Source: an uncultured Lachnospiraceae bacterium
GTDB lineage: Bacteria; Bacillota; Clostridia; Lachnospirales; Lachnospiraceae
Direction of reading: 5' to 3'
Length of the DNA stretch: 64,000 nucleotides
NCBI GenBank assembly: GCA_947176505.1
Contig: CAMWQW010000001.1
Coordinates: forward strand, 62,001 to 126,000
Within the stretch, counting starts at the first letter, position 1, and each line of letters opens with the position of its first letter. Of the stretch, positions 27,455 to 39,201 are shown in pieces. The notes beneath the pieces are model-generated. The model was not told the origin of the DNA and ran no database searches. It saw only the letters and a list, made by a program, of their open reading frames with translations. The position numbers were made by a program, and so were the translations under genes.

Positions 27455-28015
27455 ATGAATATGAAGAAACAATCTTACAGCGAGGCTGTTCCCGCAGGGG
27501 TTACATCCTCCATCTCACTGACCACCATGGTTCAGGCAGCTATGATTGCTGCCATTTACGTTGTGCTGACATTTATTGCCAACGCATTCGGACTTGCCAA
27601 TTACGCAGTGCAGGTTCGATTCTCTGAAGCACTTACAATCCTGCCATTTTTTACCCCCGCCGCAATCCCCGGTCTTTTTATTGGCTGTCTAATCAGCAAT
27701 ATTCTGACAGGCTGTGCTCTGCCCGATATCATCTTCGGCAGTCTTGCAACACTGATTGGCGCATTCGGAACTTATGCGCTCCGTAAATGGAAATGGTGTG
27801 CTCCTATCTGCCCGATTATCGCTAATACTCTCATCGTACCTCTTGTACTGATATACGGTTACGGTTTGCTGATAGAAGGAATGTCTGTTGTGCAGTGTTA
27901 CGGATACTACTGTCTGACCGTAGGCGCCGGCGAAGTTATCTCGTGTGGCATCTTAGGCATGATACTGCTGTTTGCATTGCAGAAATATCAACATATCTTA
28001 TTTAAGAAAAATTAG
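27455..28015 (+). CDS. queT: QueT family queuosine-precursor transporter
   Basis: A 186-residue hydrophobic protein with about five or six spans and the family pattern VRFSEALTILPFFTPAAIPGL and GCLISNILTG, as in QueT (COG4708). Members import preQ1 or related deazapurines for tRNA queuosine. The preQ1-type aptamer just upstream strongly supports this. The start is ATG 27455 or ATG 27461; the ribosome site ends at 27450, four or ten bases away, so the choice is open. No queuosine synthesis genes are adjacent. Confidence 0.9.
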   Translation: MNMKKQSYSEAVPAGVTSSISLTTMVQAAMIAAIYVVLTFIANAFGLANYAVQVRFSEALTILPFFTPAAIPGLFIGCLISNILTGCALPDIIFGSLATLIGAFGTYALRKWKWCAPICPIIANTLIVPLVLIYGYGLLIEGMSVVQCYGYYCLTVGAGEVISCGILGMILLFALQKYQHILFKKN

Positions 28016-28030
28016 AAATATATCACATGC

Positions 28031-28071
28031 CCCCGCGTGCCAGATATTCATCAGCGTGCGGGGTCAATTTC
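28031..28071 (+). terminator. Probable queT terminator
   Basis: CCCCGC pairs with GCGGGG across a 21-nt loop, then TCAATTTCTATC. The U-tract is weak, and the hairpin sits between two convergent genes. Confidence 0.4.
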
Positions 28072-28940
28072 TATCTATCCTTTTCTTCTACATCCGTATC
28101 CTTCGTATATGTCCGAACAAAATAACCCGCAAGTGAATAATAAATCGGAATCGTCAGAAATACCACCCACGCCGGATGCCAAATACTGTGAACCAATCCT
28201 ACATACAGAAACACGGTCGCAGCCAATACCGGATACGCAAAAAGATTCGGATTGTGCCGGCGTACCGCATCAATCAACGAGCTGATAATCGGTACAAGCA
28301 GGAAAATCAGCCAGCCGGGATGCCACAATTCGAAGCATACACCTATAATAATATAAAAAACAATAGCAATAATACCAAGGGGCAAATCCGCTTCGTTCCC
28401 CCGTGCAAATATATGCCCCTTCACATCGTCGCCGTTCACTCGGATTCCGTTCTTATCAATATGTACCTCATTCTCATTTTTCTGGTCGTGCACATGTATT
28501 CCCCGCCAGCTCACATGGACTTCACTTCCATCCTTATCCTTCACATGAATACCGTCAAACCCTACATGTACATCTTCTTCTTTGTCATCCGCCCTGCTCT
28601 GTTGATCTGTTTCGTCTTCTCCCGCTCCGCGTTCTGCATTTTTCTTTGTCGCTTCCTCTCCGGACTCTACGCTTACCGCTGTTTCAATCTGCATCTGCTT
28701 CTTATCCGAACTATCTGCCGTCTCATCCTCTTCATCGTCATGTATCTTCAATAGATCATCCAAGGAAACATGATACAGCTTAGCCAAGGCTATCAGATTA
28801 TCTGTATCCGGAGATGCTTCAGCTCTTTCCCATTTACTGACAGCCTGTCTGCTGATACCAAGCTTTTCCGCCAGCATTTCCTGTGATAAACTGTTTTCCT
28901 TGCGCAGCGCTACCAGCCTGTTTGCAATTTCAAGATTCAT
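28071..28940 (-). CDS. XRE-family regulator with beta-repeat and membrane domain
   Basis: A 289-residue protein. Residues 5-65 are a Cro/C1-type helix-turn-helix (LSQEMLAEKLGISRQAVSKWERA). Residues 68-122 are a highly charged linker. Three near-repeats follow about every 17-18 residues: VHVGFDGIHVK (124-134), VHVSWRGIHVH (141-151) and VHIDKNGIRVN (159-169). About four membrane spans fill residues 186-275. The layout is a membrane-tethered DNA-binding protein. The HTH side must be cytosolic; what the repeats sense is unknown. ATG follows GGAGG. A TATGAT/ATCATA palindrome upstream may be its own operator. Confidence 0.8.
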   Translation of the reverse strand: MNLEIANRLVALRKENSLSQEMLAEKLGISRQAVSKWERAEASPDTDNLIALAKLYHVSLDDLLKIHDDEEDETADSSDKKQMQIETAVSVESGEEATKKNAERGAGEDETDQQSRADDKEEDVHVGFDGIHVKDKDGSEVHVSWRGIHVHDQKNENEVHIDKNGIRVNGDDVKGHIFARGNEADLPLGIIAIVFYIIIGVCFELWHPGWLIFLLVPIISSLIDAVRRHNPNLFAYPVLAATVFLYVGLVHSIWHPAWVVFLTIPIYYSLAGYFVRTYTKDTDVEEKDR

Positions 28941-29007
28941 ATCTTCCTCCGTTCCGAAGCTCTGCTATATTCTATACTTAGACACCTAACGCTTCTTCGT
29001 AAATTAG

Positions 29008-29022
29008 TATGATCTAATCATA
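29008..29022. promoter_or_regulatory. Possible operator of the XRE regulator
   Basis: The 15-bp inverted repeat TATGAT-CTA-ATCATA lies about 70 bp upstream of the HTH gene, downstream of its likely promoter. Autoregulation is an inference. Confidence 0.35.
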
Positions 29023-29062
29023 TAGAAAAAAAACTTTTTTCGCCACAATCTCCGCTTTCCAA

Positions 29063-29152
29063 TTAGGGAAATATCGGTTGCCCGGGCTCTGTCACTCCCG
29101 CAACTATAGGTTTCCCTTCCCATAAATACGCCGTTTCGCTGCCGTATGTCAA
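29063..29152 (-). other. Unassigned protein-like 29-codon frame in the XRE leader
   Basis: From TTG at 29152 this frame reads LTYGSETAYLWEGKPIVAGV then TEPGQPIFP and a stop. The residue mix looks like real protein, but there is no ATG and no ribosome site, and the TTG overlaps the -35 box of a promoter candidate. It is in the same frame as, and just after, the HAD gene's two stop codons. It may be a gene remnant, a small protein with a poor start, or chance. Confidence 0.25.
29123..29152 (-). promoter_or_regulatory. Promoter candidate of the XRE regulator
   Basis: TTGACA, an 18-bp spacer and TATTTA on the minus strand, some 180 bp upstream of the regulator, behind the HAD gene. The predicted leader contains a GGGAAA/TTTCCC outer stem and a GTTGC/GCAAC inner stem that I cannot match to a known riboswitch. 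Confidence 0.5.
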
Positions 29153-29167
29153 GCTTTTATAATGTTA

Positions 29168-29827
29168 TCATTCAGCATTTTCAAACCATCTTCTAACCTG
29201 CAGCAGATCTTCCAACACCACCACACTTTTCTTTCTCATTTCTTCCGTTGCCGGGAGAAGATCCGGAACCATAATCGGGCTCATGCCTGCACTGTATGCC
29301 GACCGGATGCCATTGTGGGAATCCTCTATTGCATATGCGCGCGCAGGCAAAACCCCCAGTTTATCACAAGTCATCAGATAGATATCCGGTTCAGGCTTGC
29401 TTCGCTTTAGCTGATCGCCGCCCATCACTACCTGAAAATAATTATATAATCCTGCCTGCTGCAATTCCCGGGAAACGGTTTCCAATCTTGTAGATGATGC
29501 CACGGCAATCGGAACTTTACACTCCTTTAGATAGTCCAATAAATCCCGCAGACCACGCTTTACAGGTAAGCCATCCCTATCTGACATCTCATGGAATAAT
29601 ACCGATGCTTCTTTTCTAAGTTCGTCGTAAGGAAAATCTTTTCCGTAACAGTCAAATATAATTTCCTGTGTCTTTACTTCGTTCGTTCCGATGCATGCGG
29701 TCATCGCCTCGGTAATTCCATCTAAATGATGCTTTTGGGCAACTCTCTCCCAACACTCTAATATAAGTCTCTCGCTGTCAAATATCACACCGTCCATATC
29801 AAAAATCACTGCATCACATTTTCTCAT
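29168..29827 (-). CDS. HAD-superfamily phosphatase/phosphomutase-like protein
   Basis: A 219-residue HAD subfamily I hydrolase. Motif I FDMDGVIFDS (both Asp present), motif II VASST, the motif III Lys in KRSKPEPDIY and motif IV AIEDSHNGIRSAYSAGM are intact, with the helical cap after motif I as in beta-phosphoglucomutase and phosphoglycolate phosphatase relatives. The substrate is probably a small sugar phosphate but cannot be fixed. It begins two bases after the stop of the 847-aa gene. Confidence 0.9.
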   Translation of the reverse strand: MRKCDAVIFDMDGVIFDSERLILECWERVAQKHHLDGITEAMTACIGTNEVKTQEIIFDCYGKDFPYDELRKEASVLFHEMSDRDGLPVKRGLRDLLDYLKECKVPIAVASSTRLETVSRELQQAGLYNYFQVVMGGDQLKRSKPEPDIYLMTCDKLGVLPARAYAIEDSHNGIRSAYSAGMSPIMVPDLLPATEEMRKKSVVVLEDLLQVRRWFENAE

Positions 29828-29829
29828 TT

Positions 29830-32373
29830 CTACTCACCTTTTCTCATATAAGTAATAAAGCGATTCCCATTCTCTTTCAACCACTCGGTAGAATCATTCA
29901 TCCCTTTCTTATATAACGTGCCTGTAACCGGATCCATCACTACAATATTTAACTCGTTAAATCCTACAATCAGCACTGCGTTCCCGTCATCTAACATCGC
30001 GAGAACCGGAATATCCTGATTCACATAATACAACACGGCATCCAAGCTGCATCCTGACAGATCAAGTATCGTACATTCCTGTAAATCCGATTTTAAAATA
30101 GAAAACACCGTGTCGCCTCTATTCAATAAGCGCTCCGTATTTCGCGACGTGCCTTCAAATTTTAAGATTGTATCTAGGCATACCGCCAGAGAGCTCCTTG
30201 TCTCCGTCGCTTCGTCCTCCGTGATTGCCATAATCTGATTACGTGTACTTCTGGTTACCCGCCTCCAAACATACTCTCCGTCATCATCTACCACAACCCC
30301 GGATAAGCGATACGCAAGATCCACCGCTTTGCCAGAATTGACATATATGCCTTCTATGCCATTTTTTGCATATACATAGTATCGCGCTTCTTCCGTTTCC
30401 GTATCTGCTACCGCTATTGTGCGATCGCCTTCAAAGAGTACCTCCTTCGGAGATAAATACTGCAGTCCCTTGCTATCTATCTCATTTTTTACTGCAATCT
30501 GACATATCGTCTCATAGTTCTCGGTGACAACATAACCAATTGTATTGCTGCCTTCCTTAATCTGCTCCGTACTCATAATCTGATCGTCCACCGTAGGTTC
30601 ATAACTCTCGCTTTCTTCATTCCACACTACTCTGGACAGTGTAATCTGGTTCTCTTCTATAGCACTGTCTACCACATACACATCATTTTTATGATATGTC
30701 TTCAGCACACTGCCATCGTCGCTTTGTATTCTCACGCAATACATGGGAAAGGTGGTGATTCCGGCACTGTTTACAGCGATGTCTCCTTTTTTAGTTAATC
30801 CGTAAATCAAATCCTCTTCCATAAATCCTAATACGGAAATATATTCATTGACACCTGCACGAATCTGGGTCTGTTTCTGTGTATTCAAATTCATCAACGT
30901 AAGGCTGTTGCTCGAATACAAGTCATCACCTTCCTGCCAGACGAGCATCTTGTTGGAATCCGACACATGATAACCGTCTTCTCTCAGACCGGACACCAGA
31001 ACCTGACATGTATGCTTTTGCAAGTTTACCGCATATACGTTGCCTTCCAGTATAAAATAATAAATGCCCAGTCTATTTACATAAGATAAACGCTCAATAT
31101 CTGTTTTCAGTAGTTCATATGATTTATCATACGGGATATAAAGCAGCTCCTCCGTCGTATTGGTCATGCTGCTGTAATAATAAACTACCACTCCAACATT
31201 ACCTTCATGCCGCCCTCTATTCATGTAGCCGTACACCACAAACATTACGTTACCGGTTTCATCGACAGTCAAAATCTGAAGGTCGTGCCTGTCATATACG
31301 TTTCTTGCATCGCTCAAGCCCTCAATATTTCCGTAAAAGCTGAACAACCTTATCAATTTATTATCCGTTACATTATAACTGTACAACTTGTCCGCCGCAC
31401 TAAACGCAAATATATTACCGCCGTCACTTTCAACCAGCTTCACATCGTCTCCGGCAATTCCCAGCACAATCTTATCATTAATACAGGCATTGCCCTCTTC
31501 ATCGAATATCTGATCCATCGTACGTTCATAATCCAGCAGATACATTCTCTCCGGCGTATACCGAATACGGTAGTACTCACTAATTCGATAATGATTCGTA
31601 TTTCTTCCGTCTCTGACAGATGCAAGATACTCCATTCGAAAAGCCCCTGTCTGTTCCGTCAGGTCTTTGATTAAAATATCCGGCTCCGTAACTCTATTAA
31701 CCGTCAAGTCACCCCATGTTATCTGATTAAAGCTGCTGTGTATCGTCACTTTATGAAAAGTAGTATTGTCACCTTCAGAATTGGATTCCAGATATTTTGT
31801 CAGCTCTGCCGCCGCTTCTTTATCGAATGTTCTCTCATGAAAATCTACGATATAATCGAGTTTCTCCCGAATATACAGCATATCACTTAAAACAATGCGC
31901 GTATAATAGCGTATTGGCTCAGCCTCTTCCGGCGTGATTAAAAAGACGAGCATATACTCTGTGTCATACTCAATCAAATCTTTCAATGTAATGGTAAAGT
32001 CAATCGCTTCATCATCCTGCTCATACACTTCCACAGCGGTACTTTCTACCAGCCTGTTCCCGTTCAGACTCCGCACCTCAAAAGCAATCTGGGAAATACT
32101 GCGTCCATAAGTATCCAAATGAACTTCCAGCTTCCTGTCACTTCCGACAGGCTGTACCGTATCACGCAAGTATGCGCTGTCCATACTCATAGAATAACCG
32201 TGCAGACTGTTGACCCGGTGCCCTTCCGTGGACATGGATACAATGGGATATGATGCTTCTCCCATTTCTGTTGTCATATCGGTATTTCCCTGATTCATTA
32301 TCGCGCTGATCAGCATAAGCGCTGCCGCAAAGATAAGTCCCAATAAAATACCCTTAAAGATTGCTTTTTTCAT
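29830..32373 (-). CDS. Large membrane-anchored surface protein with degenerate C39-like C-terminus
   Basis: An 847-residue protein I cannot assign. A single N-terminal hydrophobic span (about residues 7-28) anchors it, with the rest probably outside. Residues about 300-720 contain repeated beta-rich segments of the type VYAVNLQKHTCQVLVSGL, suggesting a beta-propeller. Residues 727-847 resemble a C39 papain-like domain (SLAVCLDTILKFEG; NAVLIVGFNELNIVVMDPVTG), but the catalytic His is Asn798 and the catalytic Cys is absent, so it should be a binding domain, not a protease. Its ATG overlaps the methyltransferase stop by four bases, giving an operon with the HAD gene behind it. Confidence 0.65.
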   Translation of the reverse strand: MKKAIFKGILLGLIFAAALMLISAIMNQGNTDMTTEMGEASYPIVSMSTEGHRVNSLHGYSMSMDSAYLRDTVQPVGSDRKLEVHLDTYGRSISQIAFEVRSLNGNRLVESTAVEVYEQDDEAIDFTITLKDLIEYDTEYMLVFLITPEEAEPIRYYTRIVLSDMLYIREKLDYIVDFHERTFDKEAAAELTKYLESNSEGDNTTFHKVTIHSSFNQITWGDLTVNRVTEPDILIKDLTEQTGAFRMEYLASVRDGRNTNHYRISEYYRIRYTPERMYLLDYERTMDQIFDEEGNACINDKIVLGIAGDDVKLVESDGGNIFAFSAADKLYSYNVTDNKLIRLFSFYGNIEGLSDARNVYDRHDLQILTVDETGNVMFVVYGYMNRGRHEGNVGVVVYYYSSMTNTTEELLYIPYDKSYELLKTDIERLSYVNRLGIYYFILEGNVYAVNLQKHTCQVLVSGLREDGYHVSDSNKMLVWQEGDDLYSSNSLTLMNLNTQKQTQIRAGVNEYISVLGFMEEDLIYGLTKKGDIAVNSAGITTFPMYCVRIQSDDGSVLKTYHKNDVYVVDSAIEENQITLSRVVWNEESESYEPTVDDQIMSTEQIKEGSNTIGYVVTENYETICQIAVKNEIDSKGLQYLSPKEVLFEGDRTIAVADTETEEARYYVYAKNGIEGIYVNSGKAVDLAYRLSGVVVDDDGEYVWRRVTRSTRNQIMAITEDEATETRSSLAVCLDTILKFEGTSRNTERLLNRGDTVFSILKSDLQECTILDLSGCSLDAVLYYVNQDIPVLAMLDDGNAVLIVGFNELNIVVMDPVTGTLYKKGMNDSTEWLKENGNRFITYMRKGE

Positions 32374-33554
32374 ACTAACCTCTTTAAAGTAGGGTCAATG
32401 TGCAGAAACTCTGTAACATCATCAACCTTCTGTCTTGCTTTCTGCCGCCTCTGTTCATTAACATCAGCTTTTTTCACTGCGCGTATCAACAGATTCTTCG
32501 GTGTATGTTCCATATCAATAAACTCCAATATACTTGTCTCATACCCCTGTGCTTCCAATATATTAGCCCTGACAGCATCGGTGACAAGCGCGGCAATCCG
32601 CTCCTTGATAATTCCGTATTGAAAAAGTGAAGATAATTCTTCGTTGTATATCTGTTTATTTACCTCATGCTGGCAGCACGGAACCGACAGGATTACTTTC
32701 GCGCCCCATCTGACAGCTTTAGAAAGCGCATAATCCGTAGCCGTATCACAAGCATGCAGCGTCACTACCATGTCCACGCTGTCCTGACCGTCATATTCAG
32801 CAATATCCCCTTTAAGAAAACGCAGTTTATCATAACCGTATTTCCTGCTCAGGTCATTACAATGCGCGATAACATCCTCTTTCAAATCCAGCCCTGTGAT
32901 TTCCACATCGTAACCATTCAAATCATGTAGATAATAGTACATGGCAAATGTCAGATATGATTTACCGCACCCAAAGTCTATAATGTGTATCGTTCTCTCT
33001 TTTGAGAGTGTTGGCAGAATATCCTCAATAAATTCCAAAAAACGGTTAATCTGCTTAAACTTATCATAACGGGCGTGTACGATTCTGCCTTCTTTTGTCT
33101 GCACTCCGAGATCTATCAAAAACGGAACCGGTATCTTTTCATCCAAAATATATTTCTTAATCCGGTTATGCATCATCTGTATCCTTCTGTCTGTCCCCGA
33201 TTCCGTTCCGCTATTTTCTATCCGCTTTCTGTTAATAGTCATCTTTCCCTTTTTGCTGACCAGAACTGTCGCTCTGTACTCCCTATGCTCCACTTCGCAC
33301 TGTTTAAAATCATTTGTGAGCAACTGTTCTATCCGGTCGGTCATGGCAGCGGCATCTTTATTACTATGAAATACCTTCGTTCCCTCATATACTGTTTCCT
33401 GAAAAAGAATCGTATTCTTTACAATAACAGGTCTTATTTTAATCTTAAACGCTCTGTCTTTTTCTCTGGGATTACTGAGAATAATCTGATAAAGTCCATC
33501 ATTCACCACCATCGCCAAAAGCTCTTTAAGCTGTTCTTTCATTATCCTGCACAC
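32370..33554 (-). CDS. Class I SAM-dependent methyltransferase (Methyltransf_32-like)
   Basis: A 394-residue protein. Residues 1-185 form an N-terminal region with no clear assignment. The Rossmann fold begins with HIIDFGCGKSYLTFA (motif I, near 190-204), then ITGLDLKEDVI, LRFLKGDI and the VVTLHACDTATDYAL segment followed by SVPCCQHE; this HACDTA/PCCQHE pair is typical of the Methyltransf_32 group, related to eukaryotic METTL25/GSTCD-type proteins. The substrate, RNA or protein, is unknown. The start is GTG 33554 or ATG 33542; neither has a well-placed ribosome site. Confidence 0.8.
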   Translation of the reverse strand: MCRIMKEQLKELLAMVVNDGLYQIILSNPREKDRAFKIKIRPVIVKNTILFQETVYEGTKVFHSNKDAAAMTDRIEQLLTNDFKQCEVEHREYRATVLVSKKGKMTINRKRIENSGTESGTDRRIQMMHNRIKKYILDEKIPVPFLIDLGVQTKEGRIVHARYDKFKQINRFLEFIEDILPTLSKERTIHIIDFGCGKSYLTFAMYYYLHDLNGYDVEITGLDLKEDVIAHCNDLSRKYGYDKLRFLKGDIAEYDGQDSVDMVVTLHACDTATDYALSKAVRWGAKVILSVPCCQHEVNKQIYNEELSSLFQYGIIKERIAALVTDAVRANILEAQGYETSILEFIDMEHTPKNLLIRAVKKADVNEQRRQKARQKVDDVTEFLHIDPTLKRLV

Positions 33555-33582
33555 TTTCCAAACATGTCCTAAATCTATTTCG

Positions 33583-33608
33583 GAAGAATCGCCATAAGAC
33601 GATTCTTC
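33583..33608 (-). terminator. Weak terminator-like hairpin
   Basis: GAAGAATCG pairs with CGATTCTTC around an eight-base loop, 52 bp after the 124-aa gene. No real T-run follows, so it may be an attenuator or RNA-stability element before the methyltransferase operon. Confidence 0.35.
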
Positions 33609-33660
33609 TGGAAAATTTTATCTCCTTTTCTATTTTAATAAGATTACAGAAAAACCACAA

Positions 33661-34035
33661 CTAAAATTTTAAAATTCCGTTTCGATTAGAATGGCGTTTT
33701 CTGTATATTTCGTATGATAAAAGCACTTGAACAAATTCTGTGGTCCGCCCCCAGTCTGCATCAGGCGCCTGTTCTCCATCTGTCTTCTTAATCTTGTCTA
33801 CAATCATCTGTGTTAATCTGTAAATCTGCCATTTATCCGGATACTCATCGTAAATCATACTGCCTTCATAATCGATATGATCCAACGTTTCTGATATAAT
33901 TTTCTGATATTTTTTCGCTTCAGTCGGGTACATCTGCTGTAAATACTCCAAGTCCCGTGTCACACTGTCTTCCTGCTGATAGTACATCGGAAGCGGATAA
34001 GCCATATAAAACGGCAATATTCTGGATTGATTCAT
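33661..34035 (-). CDS. Hypothetical 124-residue protein
   Basis: An uncharacterised protein with a Pro/Tyr/Met-rich N-terminus (FYMAYPLPMYYQQED), a helical middle (DLEYLQQMYPTEAKKYQKII, then a YEGSMIYDEYPDKWQI block) and a basic C-terminus. It has no signal peptide or membrane span. Its ribosome site is weak. A candidate promoter (TTGTAT, 16 bp, TAGAAT) lies upstream. The Tyr/Met/Pro-rich start resembles small clostridial spore-associated proteins, but that is a loose impression, not an assignment. Confidence 0.7.
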   Translation of the reverse strand: MNQSRILPFYMAYPLPMYYQQEDSVTRDLEYLQQMYPTEAKKYQKIISETLDHIDYEGSMIYDEYPDKWQIYRLTQMIVDKIKKTDGEQAPDADWGRTTEFVQVLLSYEIYRKRHSNRNGILKF

Positions 34036-34121
34036 ACCGCACCAACTTATTTTCTTTTTATTCTATCATATGCATTTTAACATACAACGCGAATATTCAT
34101 TTTGGAAAGAACCTTACATGG

Positions 34122-34147
34122 AAAAAGGGCAGATAAAATATCTGCCC
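34122..34147 (-). terminator. Terminator of the atp operon
   Basis: A GGGCAGATA/TATCTGCCC stem with a three-base loop, then TTTTT on the minus strand, 32 bp after atpC. Strong rho-independent terminator. Confidence 0.92.
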
Positions 34148-34178
34148 AAATAACACTTGTTTTAATTACATGCGATAT

Positions 34179-34589
34179 TTAATTGCGCACAGTTTCAATT
34201 CTTGCCACGGCACGTTTTAACGCCAACTCTGCCCTATTTAAATCTGTTCCCGGGGCATGTTCCTTAATCCGCTCTTCTGCACGTGACCTTGCCTCCTCGG
34301 CACGTGTCACATCAATCTCCGAAGGCCACTCTATGATTTCGGCAAGAATGGTAACTTTGTCCGGCAGAACCTCGGTAAATCCGGCATGAAGCGCTGCTTC
34401 TTTGACTTCATCCCCTCTGGTAATCGTAAGGATTCCGGGTGCGATAATCATCGTCATAGGAAGATGGTCCTTATAAATGCCGACCTCGCCTTCTACCGTA
34501 TTAAATTCCACCATGGACACTTCTTCTTCATAGAAGACTCTGTCCGGCGTAATAATTTTTAATATGAAATTTCTATTATCATCAGCCAT
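34179..34589 (-). CDS. atpC: ATP synthase epsilon subunit
   Basis: A 136-residue epsilon subunit. The N-terminal ten-stranded beta-sandwich (FILKIITPDRVFYEEEVSMV, GEVGIYKDHLPMTMII) and the C-terminal helical hairpin (TRAEEARSRAEERIKEH onward) are intact. It belongs to the central stalk, linking gamma to the c-ring and inhibiting ATP hydrolysis. It is the last gene of the atp operon, 48 bp after atpD, with the operon terminator behind it. Confidence 0.96.
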   Translation of the reverse strand: MADDNRNFILKIITPDRVFYEEEVSMVEFNTVEGEVGIYKDHLPMTMIIAPGILTITRGDEVKEAALHAGFTEVLPDKVTILAEIIEWPSEIDVTRAEEARSRAEERIKEHAPGTDLNRAELALKRAVARIETVRN

Positions 34590-34637
34590 ATATTACCTAC
34601 TCTCCAATTACGCTACTTTACATGCATTCGTGCCGTA

Positions 34638-36053
<1,416 letters not shown>

Positions 36054-36107
36054 TCACTCATGTCATTTATGCGCGAATCCAATTATAAGCCCTCGTCTCA
36101 ATCCGAA

Positions 36108-36193
36108 AGAATGCACGCTTTTTGCATTCTTCCAGACATGACTTAGTTGTTCTTGGACTGCCTACTTTGCAGTCCTAGTACAACTTCATGTCT
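36108..36193 (-). repeat. Intercistronic structured repeat, copy A (atpG-atpD)
   Basis: Two adjacent hairpins. A short one, AGAATGCA/TGCATTCT (36108-36130), abuts a long one (36134-36193) with outer arms AGACATGA/TCATGTCT and inner arms GGACTGC/GCAGTCC. Copy B near 39.9 kb has the same plan. Paired differences between the copies keep the stems intact, so the folded form appears to be selected. In gene orientation the long hairpin comes first. Confidence 0.8.
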
Positions 36194-36195
36194 TA

Positions 36196-37059
36196 TTATG
36201 AGATCGCATTCGCACCTGCAATAATCTCTGTTAATTCCTGCGTAATAGATCCCTGACGTGCTCTATTGTACATCAGTGATAAGTGATCTATCATTTCCTC
36301 AGCATTGCTTGTCGCGGAATCCATTGCCTGCATTCTTGCACCGTTCTCACTTGCACACGCCTCCACTAAGCCGCCATAGATCAGACTGGTAACATATTTC
36401 GGGATAATCATATCAAGCGCTTCGTCATCCTCAGGCTCAAAATTCATCATCGCTTTACTGTCGCTCTCCTGCGTCTCACCTATATGTTCCGTTGCTTCAA
36501 CAGGAAGAAGCTTCAAGAGTTTCGGTTCGTGTACAACCGTGTTCTTAAATCCCGTGTATGCAAGATAAATTTCGCCAATCTCACCTGCTGCATAGGCGTC
36601 CAACAGTTTTTTGCCGATTGCCATAGCATCTACATAGGAAGGTTCTTCTATAATATCCGCATTTTCTTCCATAATATGATACCCGTAGCGTTGCAATGCA
36701 TCCTTGCCTTTCTTACCGATTGCATAGATTTCCAAGTCTTCCTTCTTAAATTCACCCTTTGTAATCAGCTTGATAATATTTGAATTATATCCGCCCGCAA
36801 GACCTCTGTTAGAAGTGATTACAATCACAGCCTTCTTCTCAGACTCGCCTGCTTTTAAATATGGATGATTTAAATTGCCGGTTTTCGCCAGCATGGAAGT
36901 TACTGTTTCATACATACAGTTAAAATATGCTTTTGACTGCTCCGCACGCTGTTTCGCTCTTTGCAGTTTAACGGTAGAAACAAGTTTCATGGCTTTTGTA
37001 ATCTGCTGAGTACTCTGTATACTGCCCTTACGCCTTTTTATGTCTCTCATTGAGGCCAT
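36196..37059 (-). CDS. atpG: ATP synthase gamma subunit
   Basis: A 287-residue gamma subunit, the rotating shaft of F1. The N-terminal coiled-coil helix (MRDIKRRKGSIQSTQQITKA), the SNRGLAGGYNSNI Rossmann-like core and the conserved C-terminal helix (ATSNAEEMIDHLSLMYNRAR, then QGSITQELTEIIAGANA) are complete. It lies 18 bp after atpA. Confidence 0.97.
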   Translation of the reverse strand: MASMRDIKRRKGSIQSTQQITKAMKLVSTVKLQRAKQRAEQSKAYFNCMYETVTSMLAKTGNLNHPYLKAGESEKKAVIVITSNRGLAGGYNSNIIKLITKGEFKKEDLEIYAIGKKGKDALQRYGYHIMEENADIIEEPSYVDAMAIGKKLLDAYAAGEIGEIYLAYTGFKNTVVHEPKLLKLLPVEATEHIGETQESDSKAMMNFEPEDDEALDMIIPKYVTSLIYGGLVEACASENGARMQAMDSATSNAEEMIDHLSLMYNRARQGSITQELTEIIAGANAIS

Positions 37060-37077
37060 AGCGTCACCTTCTTCTTT

Positions 37078-38586
<1,509 letters not shown>

Positions 38587-38655
38587 TCATACGCACCTTT
38601 CTTTTTATTTTTATTCTCTGAATGTAAACTTTTGCATCTCTCCAGCCTAAACGGT

Positions 38656-39201
38656 CTAGAGCTGAACTTTCAATAATTCCTTTTGCAGTTCATTCAGTTT
38701 TGTTTTGATACTGCTGTCAACTACTCTGTCACCGATACGCACTACCATACCTCCGATCAGAGATTCATCCAGATTATAATGCATCTCCATCTTCTTATAT
38801 TCCGTCGTATCAAGTAACCTCTGTTCTATCTTCCTGCACTGTTCTTCCTTAAGCGGAACCGCTGTTGTCACCATAGCGACACCAATACCTTTATAGCGTT
38901 TTACCTCTGCAATAAAGTAATCCAAAATCGCGTCAATATCCTTATAACGATCCTTAGAAATAATAATCGTAATAAATCCCAACAATTCTTCGGATATTCT
39001 TCCCTCAAACACGCTCTTTGCAACCTGAATCTTTTCTTCCTTAATAATCTTAGGATGATTCATCAGTCTGCCAAATTCGGCATTGTCCGAGAGCACACTC
39101 CGAAGCTGTTCGGTTTCCTCAGATAATACATCAATTTTGTTTTTCTCCACAGCAAGTTCAAACAATGCATCACCGTATGTCTTTGAAATTAGCTTAGCCA
39201 T
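38656..39201 (-). CDS. atpH: ATP synthase delta subunit
   Basis: A 181-residue peripheral-stalk delta (OSCP) subunit: an N-terminal six-helix domain (YGDALFELAVEKNKIDVL) and the C-terminal signature SLIGGMVVRIGDRVVDSSI. It clamps alpha to the b dimer. The start overlaps the atpF end by 13 bp, so the two peripheral-stalk subunits are translationally coupled. Confidence 0.96.
   Translation of the reverse strand: MAKLISKTYGDALFELAVEKNKIDVLSEETEQLRSVLSDNAEFGRLMNHPKIIKEEKIQVAKSVFEGRISEELLGFITIIISKDRYKDIDAILDYFIAEVKRYKGIGVAMVTTAVPLKEEQCRKIEQRLLDTTEYKKMEMHYNLDESLIGGMVVRIGDRVVDSSIKTKLNELQKELLKVQL

Noticed and set aside
33583-33608. A six-codon peptide frame (MAILPK) inside the hairpin
   Set aside because: No usable ribosome spacing; the hairpin explains the sequence better.
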